Below, in pieces: positions 9,317-18,188 of a stretch of DNA of 64,000 bases. Made by a program: the position numbers and the translations under genes. The DNA lies in NCBI GenBank assembly GCA_902586925.1, contig CACIJE010000002.1:1-64000 (forward strand), read 5' to 3'. The notes beneath the pieces are model-generated. The model was given only the letters and a program-made list of their open reading frames with translations. It ran no database searches and was not told where the DNA came from. This DNA is from an uncultured SAR86 cluster bacterium (lineage in GTDB: Bacteria > Pseudomonadota > Gammaproteobacteria > Magnimaribacterales > D2472). How positions within the stretch are numbered: position 1 is the stretch's first letter; each line of letters opens with the position of its first letter.

Positions 9317-9526
9317 ATGGCAGTACAAAAAAGTAAAGTTACAAGATCTAGAAGGGGGCAAAGAAGATCTCATGATGCCCTTAAATCAAGAACATTATCA
9401 ATAGATCCTGTTTCAGGTGAAAAACATTTACGTCATCAAATGACAAAAGATGGTTTTTATAAGGGCAGATTGATAAAAGATCTTAGAAAACCTATTAAAG
9501 AAGAGTCTGAAGAAGTTATATCATAG
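9317..9526 (+). CDS. rpmF: 50S ribosomal protein L32
   Basis: Small basic protein of the large ribosomal subunit. The 69-residue sequence starts [20 protein letters not shown], the standard L32 N-terminus, and the internal [10 protein letters not shown] block is conserved. It is the Cys-free form seen in many gammaproteobacteria. In most relatives rpmF is followed by plsX and fabH; here fabD follows after two bases. The upstream DUF177 gene usually linked to rpmF is also absent, with rluC taking that position. Confidence 0.96.
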   Translation: MAVQKSKVTRSRRGQRRSHDALKSRTLSIDPVSGEKHLRHQMTKDGFYKGRLIKDLRKPIKEESEEVIS

Positions 9527-9528
9527 TT

Positions 9529-10449
9529 ATGCCTAGGCATATAAGCTTTATATTTCCTGGTCAAGGTTCTCAACATCTTGGAATGTTGGATGAAAATCTA
9601 AAGAATTTATTACACTCACACATAGGCGAAATTAATGATTCTCTTGAATTCAATTTAATAGATATTATTGATAACGGACCAATTGAAGATTTAAACAGAA
9701 CATCTATTACACAACCAGCAATACTTTTAACGTCTTACCTTTATTTTAAAAACATTTGTGAGGAATTAGACATTATTCCTAATATTGTTTGTGGACATTC
9801 TTTGGGTGAATATTCAGCTTTGGTGGCTGCTGATTGTATTTCACTTAAAGACGGATTGTCGTTAGTTAACAAAAGAGGAATATTAATGGAAAAATGTAAA
9901 GCGGGCTCAATGTACGCTATTCTGGATACAGATATTAATGTTATTACAAACTTATGCTTAAAAGTTAAAAATAAATTAAATACTATTGTTGCTCCTGCAA
10001 ATCTTAACTCTGCATTTCAAACTGTCATTTCTGGAACAAACGAGGGAGTTGCTGAGGTTATAAAAGAGTTAAAAAATGCAGGTCATAAAAAATGCATCAA
10101 ACTTAAAGTAAGTGTCGCGTCACATTCAGAAGTAATGAATGAAACTTTGGGTAAGTTTAAAGATGAAATTAATAAACTAAAATTTACAAATCCAAGATAT
10201 GAAATAATTCATAATGTAGACTGTCAAACGGCAGATAATGTCGAAAATTTAAAGAATAAATTATTAAATCAACTCATCATGCCAGTACAATGGTCAAAAA
10301 CTATGCAATATATTCAAAAATTTAATGGTATCGTTATTGAGTGTGGACCAAGTAAAATATTATCTGGATTAGCAAAAGCTAATGGAATTGATAATGTTTT
10401 TTCAACTTCATCTGATAGTTTCTTTGATGATATAAGGACTCTATTATGA
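9529..10449 (+). CDS. fabD: Malonyl-CoA:ACP transacylase
   Basis: Transfers malonyl from CoA to acyl carrier protein, supplying the extender unit for fatty-acid synthesis. The FPGQGSQ motif lies at residues 9-15, the nucleophile S91 in GHSLGEYSA, and the catalytic His in VASHSEVM. The length of 306 residues is usual. The gene starts two bases after rpmF and its end overlaps the fabG start by four bases (ATGA), so the genes are probably translationally coupled. Confidence 0.95.
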   Translation: MPRHISFIFPGQGSQHLGMLDENLKNLLHSHIGEINDSLEFNLIDIIDNGPIEDLNRTSITQPAILLTSYLYFKNICEELDIIPNIVCGHSLGEYSALVAADCISLKDGLSLVNKRGILMEKCKAGSMYAILDTDINVITNLCLKVKNKLNTIVAPANLNSAFQTVISGTNEGVAEVIKELKNAGHKKCIKLKVSVASHSEVMNETLGKFKDEINKLKFTNPRYEIIHNVDCQTADNVENLKNKLLNQLIMPVQWSKTMQYIQKFNGIVIECGPSKILSGLAKANGIDNVFSTSSDSFFDDIRTLL

Positions 10450-11159
10450 ACAAAAATGTCTTTATTTCTGGTGCATCAAGAGGAATTGGTAAAGCAATAG
10501 CCCATCATTTTGCAAATAATAACTTTGTTGTAGTTGGTACTTCAAGAAACGAATTTGAATTTGATCAAAAAAGCGATAATTTAATTCCTCTTAAGTTAGA
10601 TGTTACTTCAAGAGATGACGTTGCTGATTGTTTTGAAATGCTGAAATCGAAAGATTTATTACCTAAAATACTAATAAATAATGCTGGAATAACTTCAGAT
10701 CAAATATTTTTAAGGATGAAAAATGAGGATTGGGACAATGTAATAAATACCAATTTAAATGGAGTATTTAACCTTTCAAAGATTTTCGTAAAAAATATGA
10801 TTAAACAAAAAGAAGGTAGAATTATAAATATATCTTCTATTTCTGGTTTAATGGGCAATCCAGGACAAGTTAATTACTCGTCATCAAAAGCAGCGTTAAA
10901 TGGATTTACTAAATCCTTAGCAAAAGAATTGGGCTCAAGAAATATCACAGTTAATTGTATTGCTCCTGGATACATTGAAACTGATATGACTTCTTATATT
11001 GATGAGAATCAAAAGAAAAAACTTTTGGAAACTATTCCATTAAAAAGACTTGGTAAATCAGAGGATGTTGCAAAATTAGTCTCATTTCTATCATCAAATG
11101 AAGCTTCATACATAACAGGTCAAACAATTTCAATTGACGGCGGTTTATTGATGTACTAA
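10446..11159 (+). CDS. fabG: 3-oxoacyl-ACP reductase
   Basis: NADPH-dependent short-chain dehydrogenase that reduces 3-oxoacyl-ACP in the elongation cycle. The cofactor motif ISGASRGIGKAIA is at the N-terminus, with NNAG in the middle. The Ser-Tyr-Lys triad sits in ISSISGLMGNPGQVNYSSSKAAL. The C-terminus (ITGQTISIDGGLLMY) is typical of FabG. The 237-residue length and its place between fabD and acpP make the assignment firm. Confidence 0.95.
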   Translation: MNKNVFISGASRGIGKAIAHHFANNNFVVVGTSRNEFEFDQKSDNLIPLKLDVTSRDDVADCFEMLKSKDLLPKILINNAGITSDQIFLRMKNEDWDNVINTNLNGVFNLSKIFVKNMIKQKEGRIINISSISGLMGNPGQVNYSSSKAALNGFTKSLAKELGSRNITVNCIAPGYIETDMTSYIDENQKKKLLETIPLKRLGKSEDVAKLVSFLSSNEASYITGQTISIDGGLLMY

Positions 11160-11225
11160 TTTATATGTGCATCTTTGAACTATTAGATGTAAAATGAGTC
11201 AAATTAATAGGGTTTTGGAGTGCTT

Positions 11226-11456
11226 ATGAGTGTTGAAGATAGAGTCAAAAAAATTGTTAGCGATCAATTAGGAAAGTCAGTTGATGAAATTGAGAGCGAT
11301 TCATCATTTGTTGATGATCTTGGGGCTGATTCTTTAGATACGGTTGAACTTGTAATGGCTCTTGAAGAAGAATTTGATCTTGAAATCGCAGATGAAGATG
11401 CTGAAAAAATTTCAACAGTTAATGAAGCGGTTGATTATATTAATTCTAACTCTTAA
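11226..11456 (+). CDS. acpP: Acyl carrier protein
   Basis: Carries acyl chains on a 4'-phosphopantetheine arm. The attachment serine is S36 in [19 protein letters not shown], and the helix-rich acidic sequence is nearly identical in pattern to E. coli AcpP. I use the ATG at 11226 ([10 protein letters not shown]) rather than the GTG at 11220 of the ORF track, because the Shine-Dalgarno TTTTGGAG is well placed for it and family members begin there. The protein is 76 residues. The usual next gene, fabF, is missing. Confidence 0.96.
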   Translation: MSVEDRVKKIVSDQLGKSVDEIESDSSFVDDLGADSLDTVELVMALEEEFDLEIADEDAEKISTVNEAVDYINSNS

Positions 11457-11483
11457 TAAATATATTTTTTATCAATCGAATTT

Positions 11484-11516
11484 AATGTTTACAATAACCT
11501 AGGTTATTCAAACATT
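11484..11516 (+). repeat. Long inverted repeat between acpP and mltG
   Basis: A perfect 16-base palindrome, AATAACCTAGGTTATT (11493-11508), is flanked by a further matching pair, AATGTTT and AAACATT, with two unpaired bases on one side and one on the other. The resulting hairpin ends four bases before the mltG ATG at 11521. It has no U-tract, so it is not a classic terminator. It could stabilise or mark the 3' end of the abundant acpP message, or mask the mltG start. Confidence 0.6.
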
Positions 11517-11520
11517 TAAA

Positions 11521-12474
11521 ATGTATTTAATAAGATTAATTCTATTTTTATTCATATTATCAATCTCAATATATGCGCCTTATAAAGCATTTATTGGTGA
11601 CATACCTCATAAAGATAATTCAATATTAGAGGTTAATAATGGTGATACCATTAATGAAGTTCTTTCAAAATTCTTGCCCATGAACTATTTCAATATTTTT
11701 TTTTCAAAAATATATCTATATTTTAACAACATACAATCTATACAAACCGGTGAGTATCAAATTGGTAATAAACCTTTTTCAGAAATTATTTCAGCATTGC
11801 AATATGGTGATACGATAACGCATAAATTAAAAATAAATGAAGGAATTACAATTTATGAGTTAGAAAGATTAATTAATAATTCATATTTAGATAATAATTG
11901 CAGCTTTTTAAAATGTATTGAAACAGATTTACCATTCAAAGAAGGCATTATGTATCCAGACACCTATTTTTATAAAAAAGGAATGAAGTCATCTGATATA
12001 TTAATAAAAAGTTATGAAAGATTAGATGATTACTTAAATTTTAAGCTTAATGCAGAAGATACAAAAACATCATTGAAAAAAGCTGATATATTAATATTAG
12101 CATCAATTATTGAAAAAGAAGCCGGAAATAATAATGAAAAGCTAAATATTGCCAGTGTTTTTCTTAAACGATTATCCATAGGCATGAGACTGCAAGCTGA
12201 TCCAACTATCATTTATGGTTTATTACCCAATTTTGATGGCGATATAAAAAAATCTGATATTCTAGATAAAAATAATAAATACAACACATATATGATTAAC
12301 GGATTGCCACCATCACCAATATCTATATCATCCATGTCATCTATAGATGCAGCAATTGATGCAGTCCCTGGAGATTATCTATTTTTTGTTGCTGATTCGC
12401 CAACCTCACATTATTTTTCTAAGTCATATGATGAGCATCTTGAAATGATCAATCAATTAGGTCTTGATAAATGA
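11521..12474 (+). CDS. mltG: Endolytic murein transglycosylase MltG
   Basis: Inner-membrane enzyme that cuts nascent peptidoglycan glycan strands. An N-terminal membrane segment (residues 2-20) precedes a LysM-like region. The YceG domain carries the catalytic glutamate near E198 in ASIIEKEAGN, and the conserved RLQADPTIIYGL motif. The 317-residue length is usual. It lies in the order acpP-mltG-tmk-holB known from gammaproteobacteria, with fabF and pabC missing. No Shine-Dalgarno is visible because an inverted repeat occupies that position. Its end overlaps tmk by four bases. Confidence 0.93.
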   Translation: MYLIRLILFLFILSISIYAPYKAFIGDIPHKDNSILEVNNGDTINEVLSKFLPMNYFNIFFSKIYLYFNNIQSIQTGEYQIGNKPFSEIISALQYGDTITHKLKINEGITIYELERLINNSYLDNNCSFLKCIETDLPFKEGIMYPDTYFYKKGMKSSDILIKSYERLDDYLNFKLNAEDTKTSLKKADILILASIIEKEAGNNNEKLNIASVFLKRLSIGMRLQADPTIIYGLLPNFDGDIKKSDILDKNNKYNTYMINGLPPSPISISSMSSIDAAIDAVPGDYLFFVADSPTSHYFSKSYDEHLEMINQLGLDK

Positions 12475-13061
12475 AAATTATTTCATTTGAGGGCATTGAG
12501 GGAGTTGGAAAATCTACTCAAATAAAACTGCTAAAAGATTATCTTGAATCAAAACATTTTCTTGTTGATACGTATAGGGAACCTGGTTCAACTGATGCTG
12601 GTGAAAAAATAAGAGATATTTTGTTAAATTCTAAAAATCAATTGTCAGATGAAGCCGAGCTTTTATTAATGTTTGCTTCAAGAGCTGAACTCATAAAACA
12701 GAAAATACAAACCAGCAAGTCAGATTATTTACTCTTAGATAGATTTTATGATGCCTCAATCGCATATCAGGGATACGGAAGAAAGTTATCTATCTCATTT
12801 ATCGAGTCGCTTATCTCATTTATTAATTGCCCAATTCCAGATTTAAGTATATTGCTAGATATTTCTGTTGAAGAAGGCTTTTCAAGAAAAACAAATGACC
12901 AAATTGATAGGATAGAATCCTCAAGCAAAATTTTTTTTCAACACGTAAGAGAAGGCTATATTAAGATTGCTAAAGATCATAAAGATAGATTTATAAAAAT
13001 AAATGCCTCTATGGATATTGAAGAAATTCATCACTCAATTATTAATCATATAAACCTATAA
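12471..13061 (+). CDS. tmk: Thymidylate kinase
   Basis: Phosphorylates dTMP to dTDP for DNA synthesis. The P-loop is FEGIEGVGKST near the N-terminus, and the YREPGST motif and the DRFYDASIAYQGYGR nucleoside-binding block are intact. The 196-residue length is slightly short for the family. The ATG overlaps the mltG stop (ATGA), and holB begins two bases downstream; the three genes form one operon. Confidence 0.95.
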   Translation: MKIISFEGIEGVGKSTQIKLLKDYLESKHFLVDTYREPGSTDAGEKIRDILLNSKNQLSDEAELLLMFASRAELIKQKIQTSKSDYLLLDRFYDASIAYQGYGRKLSISFIESLISFINCPIPDLSILLDISVEEGFSRKTNDQIDRIESSSKIFFQHVREGYIKIAKDHKDRFIKINASMDIEEIHHSIINHINL

Positions 13062-13063
13062 AT

Positions 13064-14044
13064 ATGAATATATCTAATTACGATTGGCTTGAAAAAATTT
13101 ATAACAGAATAAATTTTGATAAATTACCTCATGGAATAATCATCAATGGTCCAGATGGTATTGGTAAACAAATACTCGCAACACATATTGCTCAAAACCT
13201 TTTATTGAATAAAACAACAAAAACTTATAACAAGGATTTGGTTGATTCGAATACTCATCCTGATTTATTTATTTTAAATAAAGATAAAATTCTTCTGAAA
13301 CATATAACATATAGAAAAACTGTTAAAAAAGAAGACTGGGACGAACAGTTGGGAGATAGAAATATTAACCAGTTCTTATCAGTAACTCCTTCTGTAGCAA
13401 TTAATAAAGTTGTAATTATATTGAATGCCCAAAATATGAATCTTGCATCTCAAAATGCAATACTTAAATCACTTGAGGAACCCTCACCAAATTCATTTAT
13501 AGTTTTTACAATTAACAGACCAATGTCAATGTTAAAAACTGTCTATAGTCGATGTCAAATAATAAGTATTCCAAGTCTAGATGAGGCCTCAAAAGACCAA
13601 TGGCTCAATAAAAACGGAATTTCTGACTATAATTCAAGTCATTTTCCAAGTTTTATATCTCCATTGAAAATTCTTGAAGAGATTCAAGATAATCAACATT
13701 TAAATTTTATAGATTTTATTCAAATCATTTCTGATTTTATTGAAAATAAAATTGATTGTAATTTTGCAATTAAAAAAATTGGTAATTTGAATATTGATCT
13801 AATTACAAAAACAAATTACCTTGTTGAATTTCTAAAAATCATTCTTAAATCTCGAATGTTATCAGAGGAGTTATCTGGTTTATATAAGAAATTTAATGCC
13901 TCAAAATTTAATAATTTAAAGTTATCAAATATATTGAATGATTTAAACGATTTAAGAAGTGATTATTTTAAGGTCCCTCAAATAAATGAAACTCATGTTC
14001 TAAATTATTTTTTGAGTGAGTTAAAGAGTTCTATTAAGATATAG
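13064..14044 (+). CDS. holB: DNA polymerase III delta' subunit
   Basis: Subunit of the clamp-loader complex that places the beta sliding clamp on DNA. The P-loop-like motif NGPDGIGKQILATHIAQNLL is near the N-terminus. The conserved NAQNMNLASQNAILKSLEEPSPNSFIVFT block with an SRC-like sensor region (YSRCQII) is clear. The zinc-binding cysteines of E. coli delta' are absent from the stretch before HPDLFIL. The C-terminal collar domain is poorly conserved, as is normal. The position after tmk supports the call. Confidence 0.88.
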   Translation: MNISNYDWLEKIYNRINFDKLPHGIIINGPDGIGKQILATHIAQNLLLNKTTKTYNKDLVDSNTHPDLFILNKDKILLKHITYRKTVKKEDWDEQLGDRNINQFLSVTPSVAINKVVIILNAQNMNLASQNAILKSLEEPSPNSFIVFTINRPMSMLKTVYSRCQIISIPSLDEASKDQWLNKNGISDYNSSHFPSFISPLKILEEIQDNQHLNFIDFIQIISDFIENKIDCNFAIKKIGNLNIDLITKTNYLVEFLKIILKSRMLSEELSGLYKKFNASKFNNLKLSNILNDLNDLRSDYFKVPQINETHVLNYFLSELKSSIKI

Positions 14045-14080
14045 TTACAACCTTATTAATAACTATTGTTATAATAAATT

Positions 14081-14311
14081 ATGAGTAAAAAAGTTGAAAT
14101 ATATTCTAAATCTAATTGTTCATTTTGTGTTATGGCAATGAATTTTTTTGATGCAAAGGGCATTAAGTACGATGTCTATTCTTGTGATGATCCTAATATT
14201 TTTCAAGAAATGTTAACAAGAAATCCTCAAGCAAGAACCGTACCTCAAATTTTTATAGATGATAAATTAATTGGTGGTTATACTGATTTAGTCGAAAATT
14301 ATACGGAATAA
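14081..14311 (+). CDS. grxC: Glutaredoxin, GrxC-like
   Basis: Small glutathione-dependent thiol-disulfide oxidoreductase. The active site is C13-SF-C16, a variant of the usual CPYC. The conserved TVPQIFIDDKLIGGYTDL segment, with the cis-proline and glutathione-binding GG, is intact. The length is 76 residues. TATAAT ends five bases before the ATG with no Shine-Dalgarno, suggesting a leaderless transcript. An AT-rich inverted repeat (14053-14077) overlaps the same place. Confidence 0.88.
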   Translation: MSKKVEIYSKSNCSFCVMAMNFFDAKGIKYDVYSCDDPNIFQEMLTRNPQARTVPQIFIDDKLIGGYTDLVENYTE

Positions 14312-14316
14312 AAAAC

Positions 14317-16011
14317 ATGGAACAATTTAATACTTTTTTAGTATTGCTTGATAGCAATCTTAGTGGTTCTTGGTGGTTTCCTGCACTTTTAATAGGCACA
14401 GGTATATTTTTTACTATTTACTTAGGTTTTCCTCAATTTAAATACTTTAAGAGTGCATTTAAAATTGTTTCTGGTAAAAATAAAGATGAATCAGATGGAG
14501 AAACAACAGGATTTCAAGCACTTACAACTGCTATGTCTGGTGCTGTTGGTACTGGAAATATTGGTGGAGTTGCTTTAGCAATATGGACAGGTGGTCCGGC
14601 AGCAATATTTTGGATGTGGATTACAGCAATATTTGGAATGACAACTAAATATGTTGAAGTAACACTTGGACATAAATACAGAACTAAATTAAGTGATGGC
14701 TCAATATCAGGTGGACCAATGTATTACATTGAACAAGGTCTTGACTTTAAATGGAATGGTATAAAGTTTCCATCCAAATTCGTAGCAATTTTATTTGCTT
14801 TTTTCATGATGATAACTGCTATTGGTTCTGGAAATATGCCACAAATCAACAATATCGCGCTTGTAATGAATACAGAATTCTCAATACCAAAGTTATTTAC
14901 AGGATTATTTCTAGGAATTTTGTTATGGATAATTATTATTGGCGGAATAAAAAGAATTGCATCAGTAGCAAGTAAAATTATTCCTATTATGGGCTTAATA
15001 TATTTTGGTGGCGCCTTGATAATACTCATAGAAAATTATCAGAATGTTATTCCATCATTTAATGCAATATTTTCACAATTATTCACTGGCTCTGCAGCAG
15101 TTGGAGGATTTCTAGGCGCCAGCTTTGCAATGAGTTTAAAATATGGAGTTGCAAGAGGACTTTATTCAAATGAAGCTGGTCAGGGCTCATCACCAATCGC
15201 CCATGCATCGTCAAAGAATAAATCAATTGATCAGGGAGTCGTTTCAATTTTAGAACCTTTTATAGATACAATTGTAGTATGTAGTGTTACAGCATTAGTA
15301 ATTTTATCCAGTGGGGTTTGGACACAAAAATTTGATACTACTTTTTCAAAAACAGATTTAGTTATTCTTCAAGGTACTTACAGTGATGAAAAAAATATTG
15401 ATGGAACATATTTGTATCCTAATCAAATCAATGAGCTTACAAATTATGTTCAATCAATTAGTTCGAATGTAATTGAATATAATGGACTACTCGAAGTTAT
15501 AGAGGGATCAATAACTGACAAAAATATTACAGTTATTCATTCAAGATCTATTGCTGAAGATATAACTGTAAGAGATAGTGATTTTGATGGTGAGTTATAT
15601 TCAGGCTCAGTTAAAGTAGTAAACGGAAAATTGGCAGAACAAGTTGTATTTAGTGGAAAATCTCTTGTTAGTTCTGCTGAACTAACAGCAAAGGCATTCT
15701 CACAGGGAATTATGGGTGAATGGGGTGGAAAACTTGTTGCAATAGCTCTCTTGTTATTTGCTTTCTCTACCTCGATAACATGGTGTTATTACGGTGATAG
15801 GTCAACTGCGTACATTTTCGGAGAAAGGGGTGTGATATGGTATAGAAACTTTTATGTGCTTTGTTTTGTGCTTGCAGCTGTAATTGATACTACTGTTGTA
15901 TGGAATATTGCATATGTAGTTGTTGCATTGGTATCAATTCCTAATCTAATTGCTATGTTTTTTCTTCGAAAAGAAATGAAGATTTTATCAGACGAATTTG
16001 TAATTAAATAA
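14317..16011 (+). CDS. AGCS-family amino-acid:cation symporter (Na+/alanine type)
   Basis: Inner-membrane symporter of the alanine/glycine:cation family, most likely Na+-driven. The family signature is clear in GFQALTTAMSGAVGTGNIGGVALAIWTGGPAAIFWMW and in GVARGLYSNEAGQGSSPIAHA. About ten hydrophobic segments can be seen. At 564 residues it is roughly 100 longer than typical members. The extra length is one hydrophilic insert (about residues 345-450, TQKFDTTFSKTDLVILQ... to ...SSAELTAKAF) between two late membrane helices. The transported amino acid cannot be assigned from sequence. It starts five bases after grxC. Confidence 0.88.
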   Translation: MEQFNTFLVLLDSNLSGSWWFPALLIGTGIFFTIYLGFPQFKYFKSAFKIVSGKNKDESDGETTGFQALTTAMSGAVGTGNIGGVALAIWTGGPAAIFWMWITAIFGMTTKYVEVTLGHKYRTKLSDGSISGGPMYYIEQGLDFKWNGIKFPSKFVAILFAFFMMITAIGSGNMPQINNIALVMNTEFSIPKLFTGLFLGILLWIIIIGGIKRIASVASKIIPIMGLIYFGGALIILIENYQNVIPSFNAIFSQLFTGSAAVGGFLGASFAMSLKYGVARGLYSNEAGQGSSPIAHASSKNKSIDQGVVSILEPFIDTIVVCSVTALVILSSGVWTQKFDTTFSKTDLVILQGTYSDEKNIDGTYLYPNQINELTNYVQSISSNVIEYNGLLEVIEGSITDKNITVIHSRSIAEDITVRDSDFDGELYSGSVKVVNGKLAEQVVFSGKSLVSSAELTAKAFSQGIMGEWGGKLVAIALLLFAFSTSITWCYYGDRSTAYIFGERGVIWYRNFYVLCFVLAAVIDTTVVWNIAYVVVALVSIPNLIAMFFLRKEMKILSDEFVIK

Positions 16012-16030
16012 AATACATAATTTATTCATA

Positions 16031-17017
16031 ATGCATAACTTAAGATATTTTATTTTTCTTATAGTGGTTTCATGTGGTGGAGGATCATCGTCTGTAATAG
16101 ATAATGAAAATACTTTTGATAATTCTGAATTTGGATATGTTTATATCCCACCAACTGGTAAATCTAATGAAAACTGTGTTTCAAAAAGCACCAATGCTAC
16201 ATGGCAAGAAGATTTTACAAACTCAGAATTAGATAATTCTAAATGGTCATATGATGAAGGCTGCAACAATAACGGCGGAGGGTGCAACGGAAATAATGAA
16301 TATCAAAACTATACTGCAAACGATAAAGAAAATTTGTTTATTGAAAATGGATTATTAAAAATTCAACCAATATATGAGATAAATACAGGCTCTGATAACG
16401 TCACTCAGAATTTTACATCCGCAAAAATTATGACAAAAGAGAAATTTGCTATTAAAGTTAACTCCAGAGTAACAGCATGTTTTAGAGTACCTGAAGGAAC
16501 AGGTTTATGGCCAGCAATATGGATGTTGCCATTTGATAATACTCCTTGGCCTAGCGGTGGTGAAATTGATTTATTAGAAGCAAAAGGTCGATCATATCCT
16601 GTTGATGGGCTCCCCGATCAATCAACAATCGTCAGTTCAGCTGTTCATTTTGGAACAGAATGGCCTGATCATAGGTATATAGTTAATGAATTTAATTCAT
16701 CTATAGATAATTCATTTCAAGATTATTTTCATTCAGTCACTTTAATTTTTCTTCAAGACAAAATTGATATTTATATTGATGGTGAGACATCACCACATCT
16801 ATCAATTGACCCATTTATCTATCCTCTAAATCAATATAATTATCCATTTAACAGAGAATATTACTTAATCTTAAATGTAGCTGTTGGAGGTAATTTTGAC
16901 GGTGGTCGTGTTGAACCCTCAGAAATTTGTAATGATCCAAATTGTTCAAACTTTAATGAAGATCCAGATTCTAAAAGATTGTTAATTGATTGGATAGAAT
17001 ATGAAAAGTTAGATTAA
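16031..17017 (+). CDS. GH16 family beta-glucanase (laminarinase-like) lipoprotein
   Basis: Predicted surface or periplasmic glycoside hydrolase family 16 enzyme. A lipoprotein signal ends at the lipobox IVVSC (C15), followed by GGGSSS. The catalytic signature GEIDLLE supplies nucleophile E178, D180 and acid/base E183, and the substrate-cleft motif GTGLWPAIWML precedes it. This pattern is typical of bacterial endo-1,3-beta-glucanases that cut laminarin, the algal storage glucan, though specificity within GH16 cannot be fixed from motifs. The length of 328 residues fits one catalytic domain and no carbohydrate-binding module. The stop overlaps the convergent trmA by four bases. Confidence 0.88.
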   Translation: MHNLRYFIFLIVVSCGGGSSSVIDNENTFDNSEFGYVYIPPTGKSNENCVSKSTNATWQEDFTNSELDNSKWSYDEGCNNNGGGCNGNNEYQNYTANDKENLFIENGLLKIQPIYEINTGSDNVTQNFTSAKIMTKEKFAIKVNSRVTACFRVPEGTGLWPAIWMLPFDNTPWPSGGEIDLLEAKGRSYPVDGLPDQSTIVSSAVHFGTEWPDHRYIVNEFNSSIDNSFQDYFHSVTLIFLQDKIDIYIDGETSPHLSIDPFIYPLNQYNYPFNREYYLILNVAVGGNFDGGRVEPSEICNDPNCSNFNEDPDSKRLLIDWIEYEKLD

Positions 17018-18021
17018 TTTTTTTGAAGCAGAGAAATGATTTCTAAATGTTGGGTATTAGGAAATTGATCAAAAAGTTCTATTTTTTTGATTTTGTGTTT
17101 TCTTAAAAAATTGATATCTCTTAAATAAGTTTCAGGATTGCAAGAAATATAGATTATATTCTTAAAATTACCAACCATTTCAATTGTTTTTTTAGTCAAA
17201 CCTGATCTTGGAGGATCTACAAGTACATGAGAAAAATTATATTTATCAATATTAATACCTTTTGTTCGATTGAACTTCCTTCCCATTAATAATTCATATA
17301 CTTCATCATCTGAAAGCCTCACATTAGTAACATTAAAAATATTATTTTTATCTAATCCTATTTTTATACATTTAATAGAATCTCTATTATTTTCAGAAGC
17401 TAAAATTTTATTACAAGAGTATGATATCGGCATAGTAAATGTGCCAACACCACAATATAACTCAAGAATATCATCTGCATCATCTATGAATTCAACTACT
17501 TTTTTAATCATATAATCCAACAAAAACTTGTTAGGTTGATAAAAACAATTGTCTGTTTGGTATAGATTTATGTTTTTATATTCAATAGCACTCTTAAAAT
17601 ATTTACTTGAGGTTGAGAATAAAAAGTTTTTTGATCTTAATATCATCTTAATATTAAGTTGTGATGACAAATTTTTAATTTCATTTATCAAATCATCACT
17701 AATTTCTTTGTGATAAATCAAAGTTACCATTACCTCATTTAAATTATTTGTTCTAAAATTTACTTGAAACAGTTTAGTTTTGATCATTTTTGACTTATTT
17801 ATTTGCTCCAATAAAATTGGCATTAAGTATTGTATTTGCCTAGCAGCACTCCTAAAAGTAGCTATATAAATTTTTTCTGAGCCTTGATACATAACGTATT
17901 TATCATTTTGATAAGTAAATTCACATCTGTTTCTATAAGACGAGGATGGACTAAAATATGTAATTACTTTATTGGGAAATATAGAATTTAATTCTTTTTT
18001 AAATCTTTCTAATTTATTCAT
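17014..18021 (-). CDS. trmA: tRNA (uracil-54-C5)-methyltransferase
   Basis: SAM-dependent enzyme that makes ribothymidine at position 54 of tRNA. The SAM-binding motif is ILELYCGVGTFTMP. The catalytic nucleophile is C294 in ISCNPETYLRD. The C-terminal DQFPNTQHLEIISLL is the TrmA form of the motif. At 335 residues it lacks the TRAM domain and Fe-S cysteines of RlmD, supporting TrmA. Its ATG overlaps the stop of a 54-codon DUF2970 gene upstream (ATGA). Confidence 0.93.
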   Translation of the reverse strand: MNKLERFKKELNSIFPNKVITYFSPSSSYRNRCEFTYQNDKYVMYQGSEKIYIATFRSAARQIQYLMPILLEQINKSKMIKTKLFQVNFRTNNLNEVMVTLIYHKEISDDLINEIKNLSSQLNIKMILRSKNFLFSTSSKYFKSAIEYKNINLYQTDNCFYQPNKFLLDYMIKKVVEFIDDADDILELYCGVGTFTMPISYSCNKILASENNRDSIKCIKIGLDKNNIFNVTNVRLSDDEVYELLMGRKFNRTKGINIDKYNFSHVLVDPPRSGLTKKTIEMVGNFKNIIYISCNPETYLRDINFLRKHKIKKIELFDQFPNTQHLEIISLLQKN

Positions 18022-18182
18022 ATAATTGAAATTGTAATAATTAAAATTAGTACTATAAAAACAATATTAAGTGTTATGAATAAAAATATTACTTTCATCA
18101 AAGTTATATTTTTAAGATCTTTAGAAAGTTGTTCTTTTTTCCTTATTCCTAAAAAAGAACTTATAATTCTTAATAACCACAT
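18018..18182 (-). CDS. DUF2970 family small membrane protein
   Basis: A 54-residue ORF too short for the supplied track. The translation starts MWLLRIISSFLGIRKKEQLS and ends in one hydrophobic segment (about residues 29-54). The order AFxGI(R/Q)-basic stretch-D-single transmembrane helix is that of the DUF2970 family, which has no known function. The stop overlaps the trmA ATG in an ATGA junction, strong support for real translation and coupling. Only six bases separate its start from the divergent nfuA. Confidence 0.8.
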   Translation of the reverse strand: MWLLRIISSFLGIRKKEQLSKDLKNITLMKVIFLFITLNIVFIVLILIITISII

Positions 18183-18188
18183 TTATAC

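Noticed and set aside
11220-11456. GTG start of the ORF track for acpP
   Set aside because: The ATG two codons later matches the family N-terminus and is better spaced from the Shine-Dalgarno.
14053-14077. Inverted repeat TTATTAATAAC/GTTATAATAA before grxC as a terminator
   Set aside because: It contains only A/T pairs apart from one C-G, has no T-tract, and overlaps a better explanation as the grxC promoter -10.
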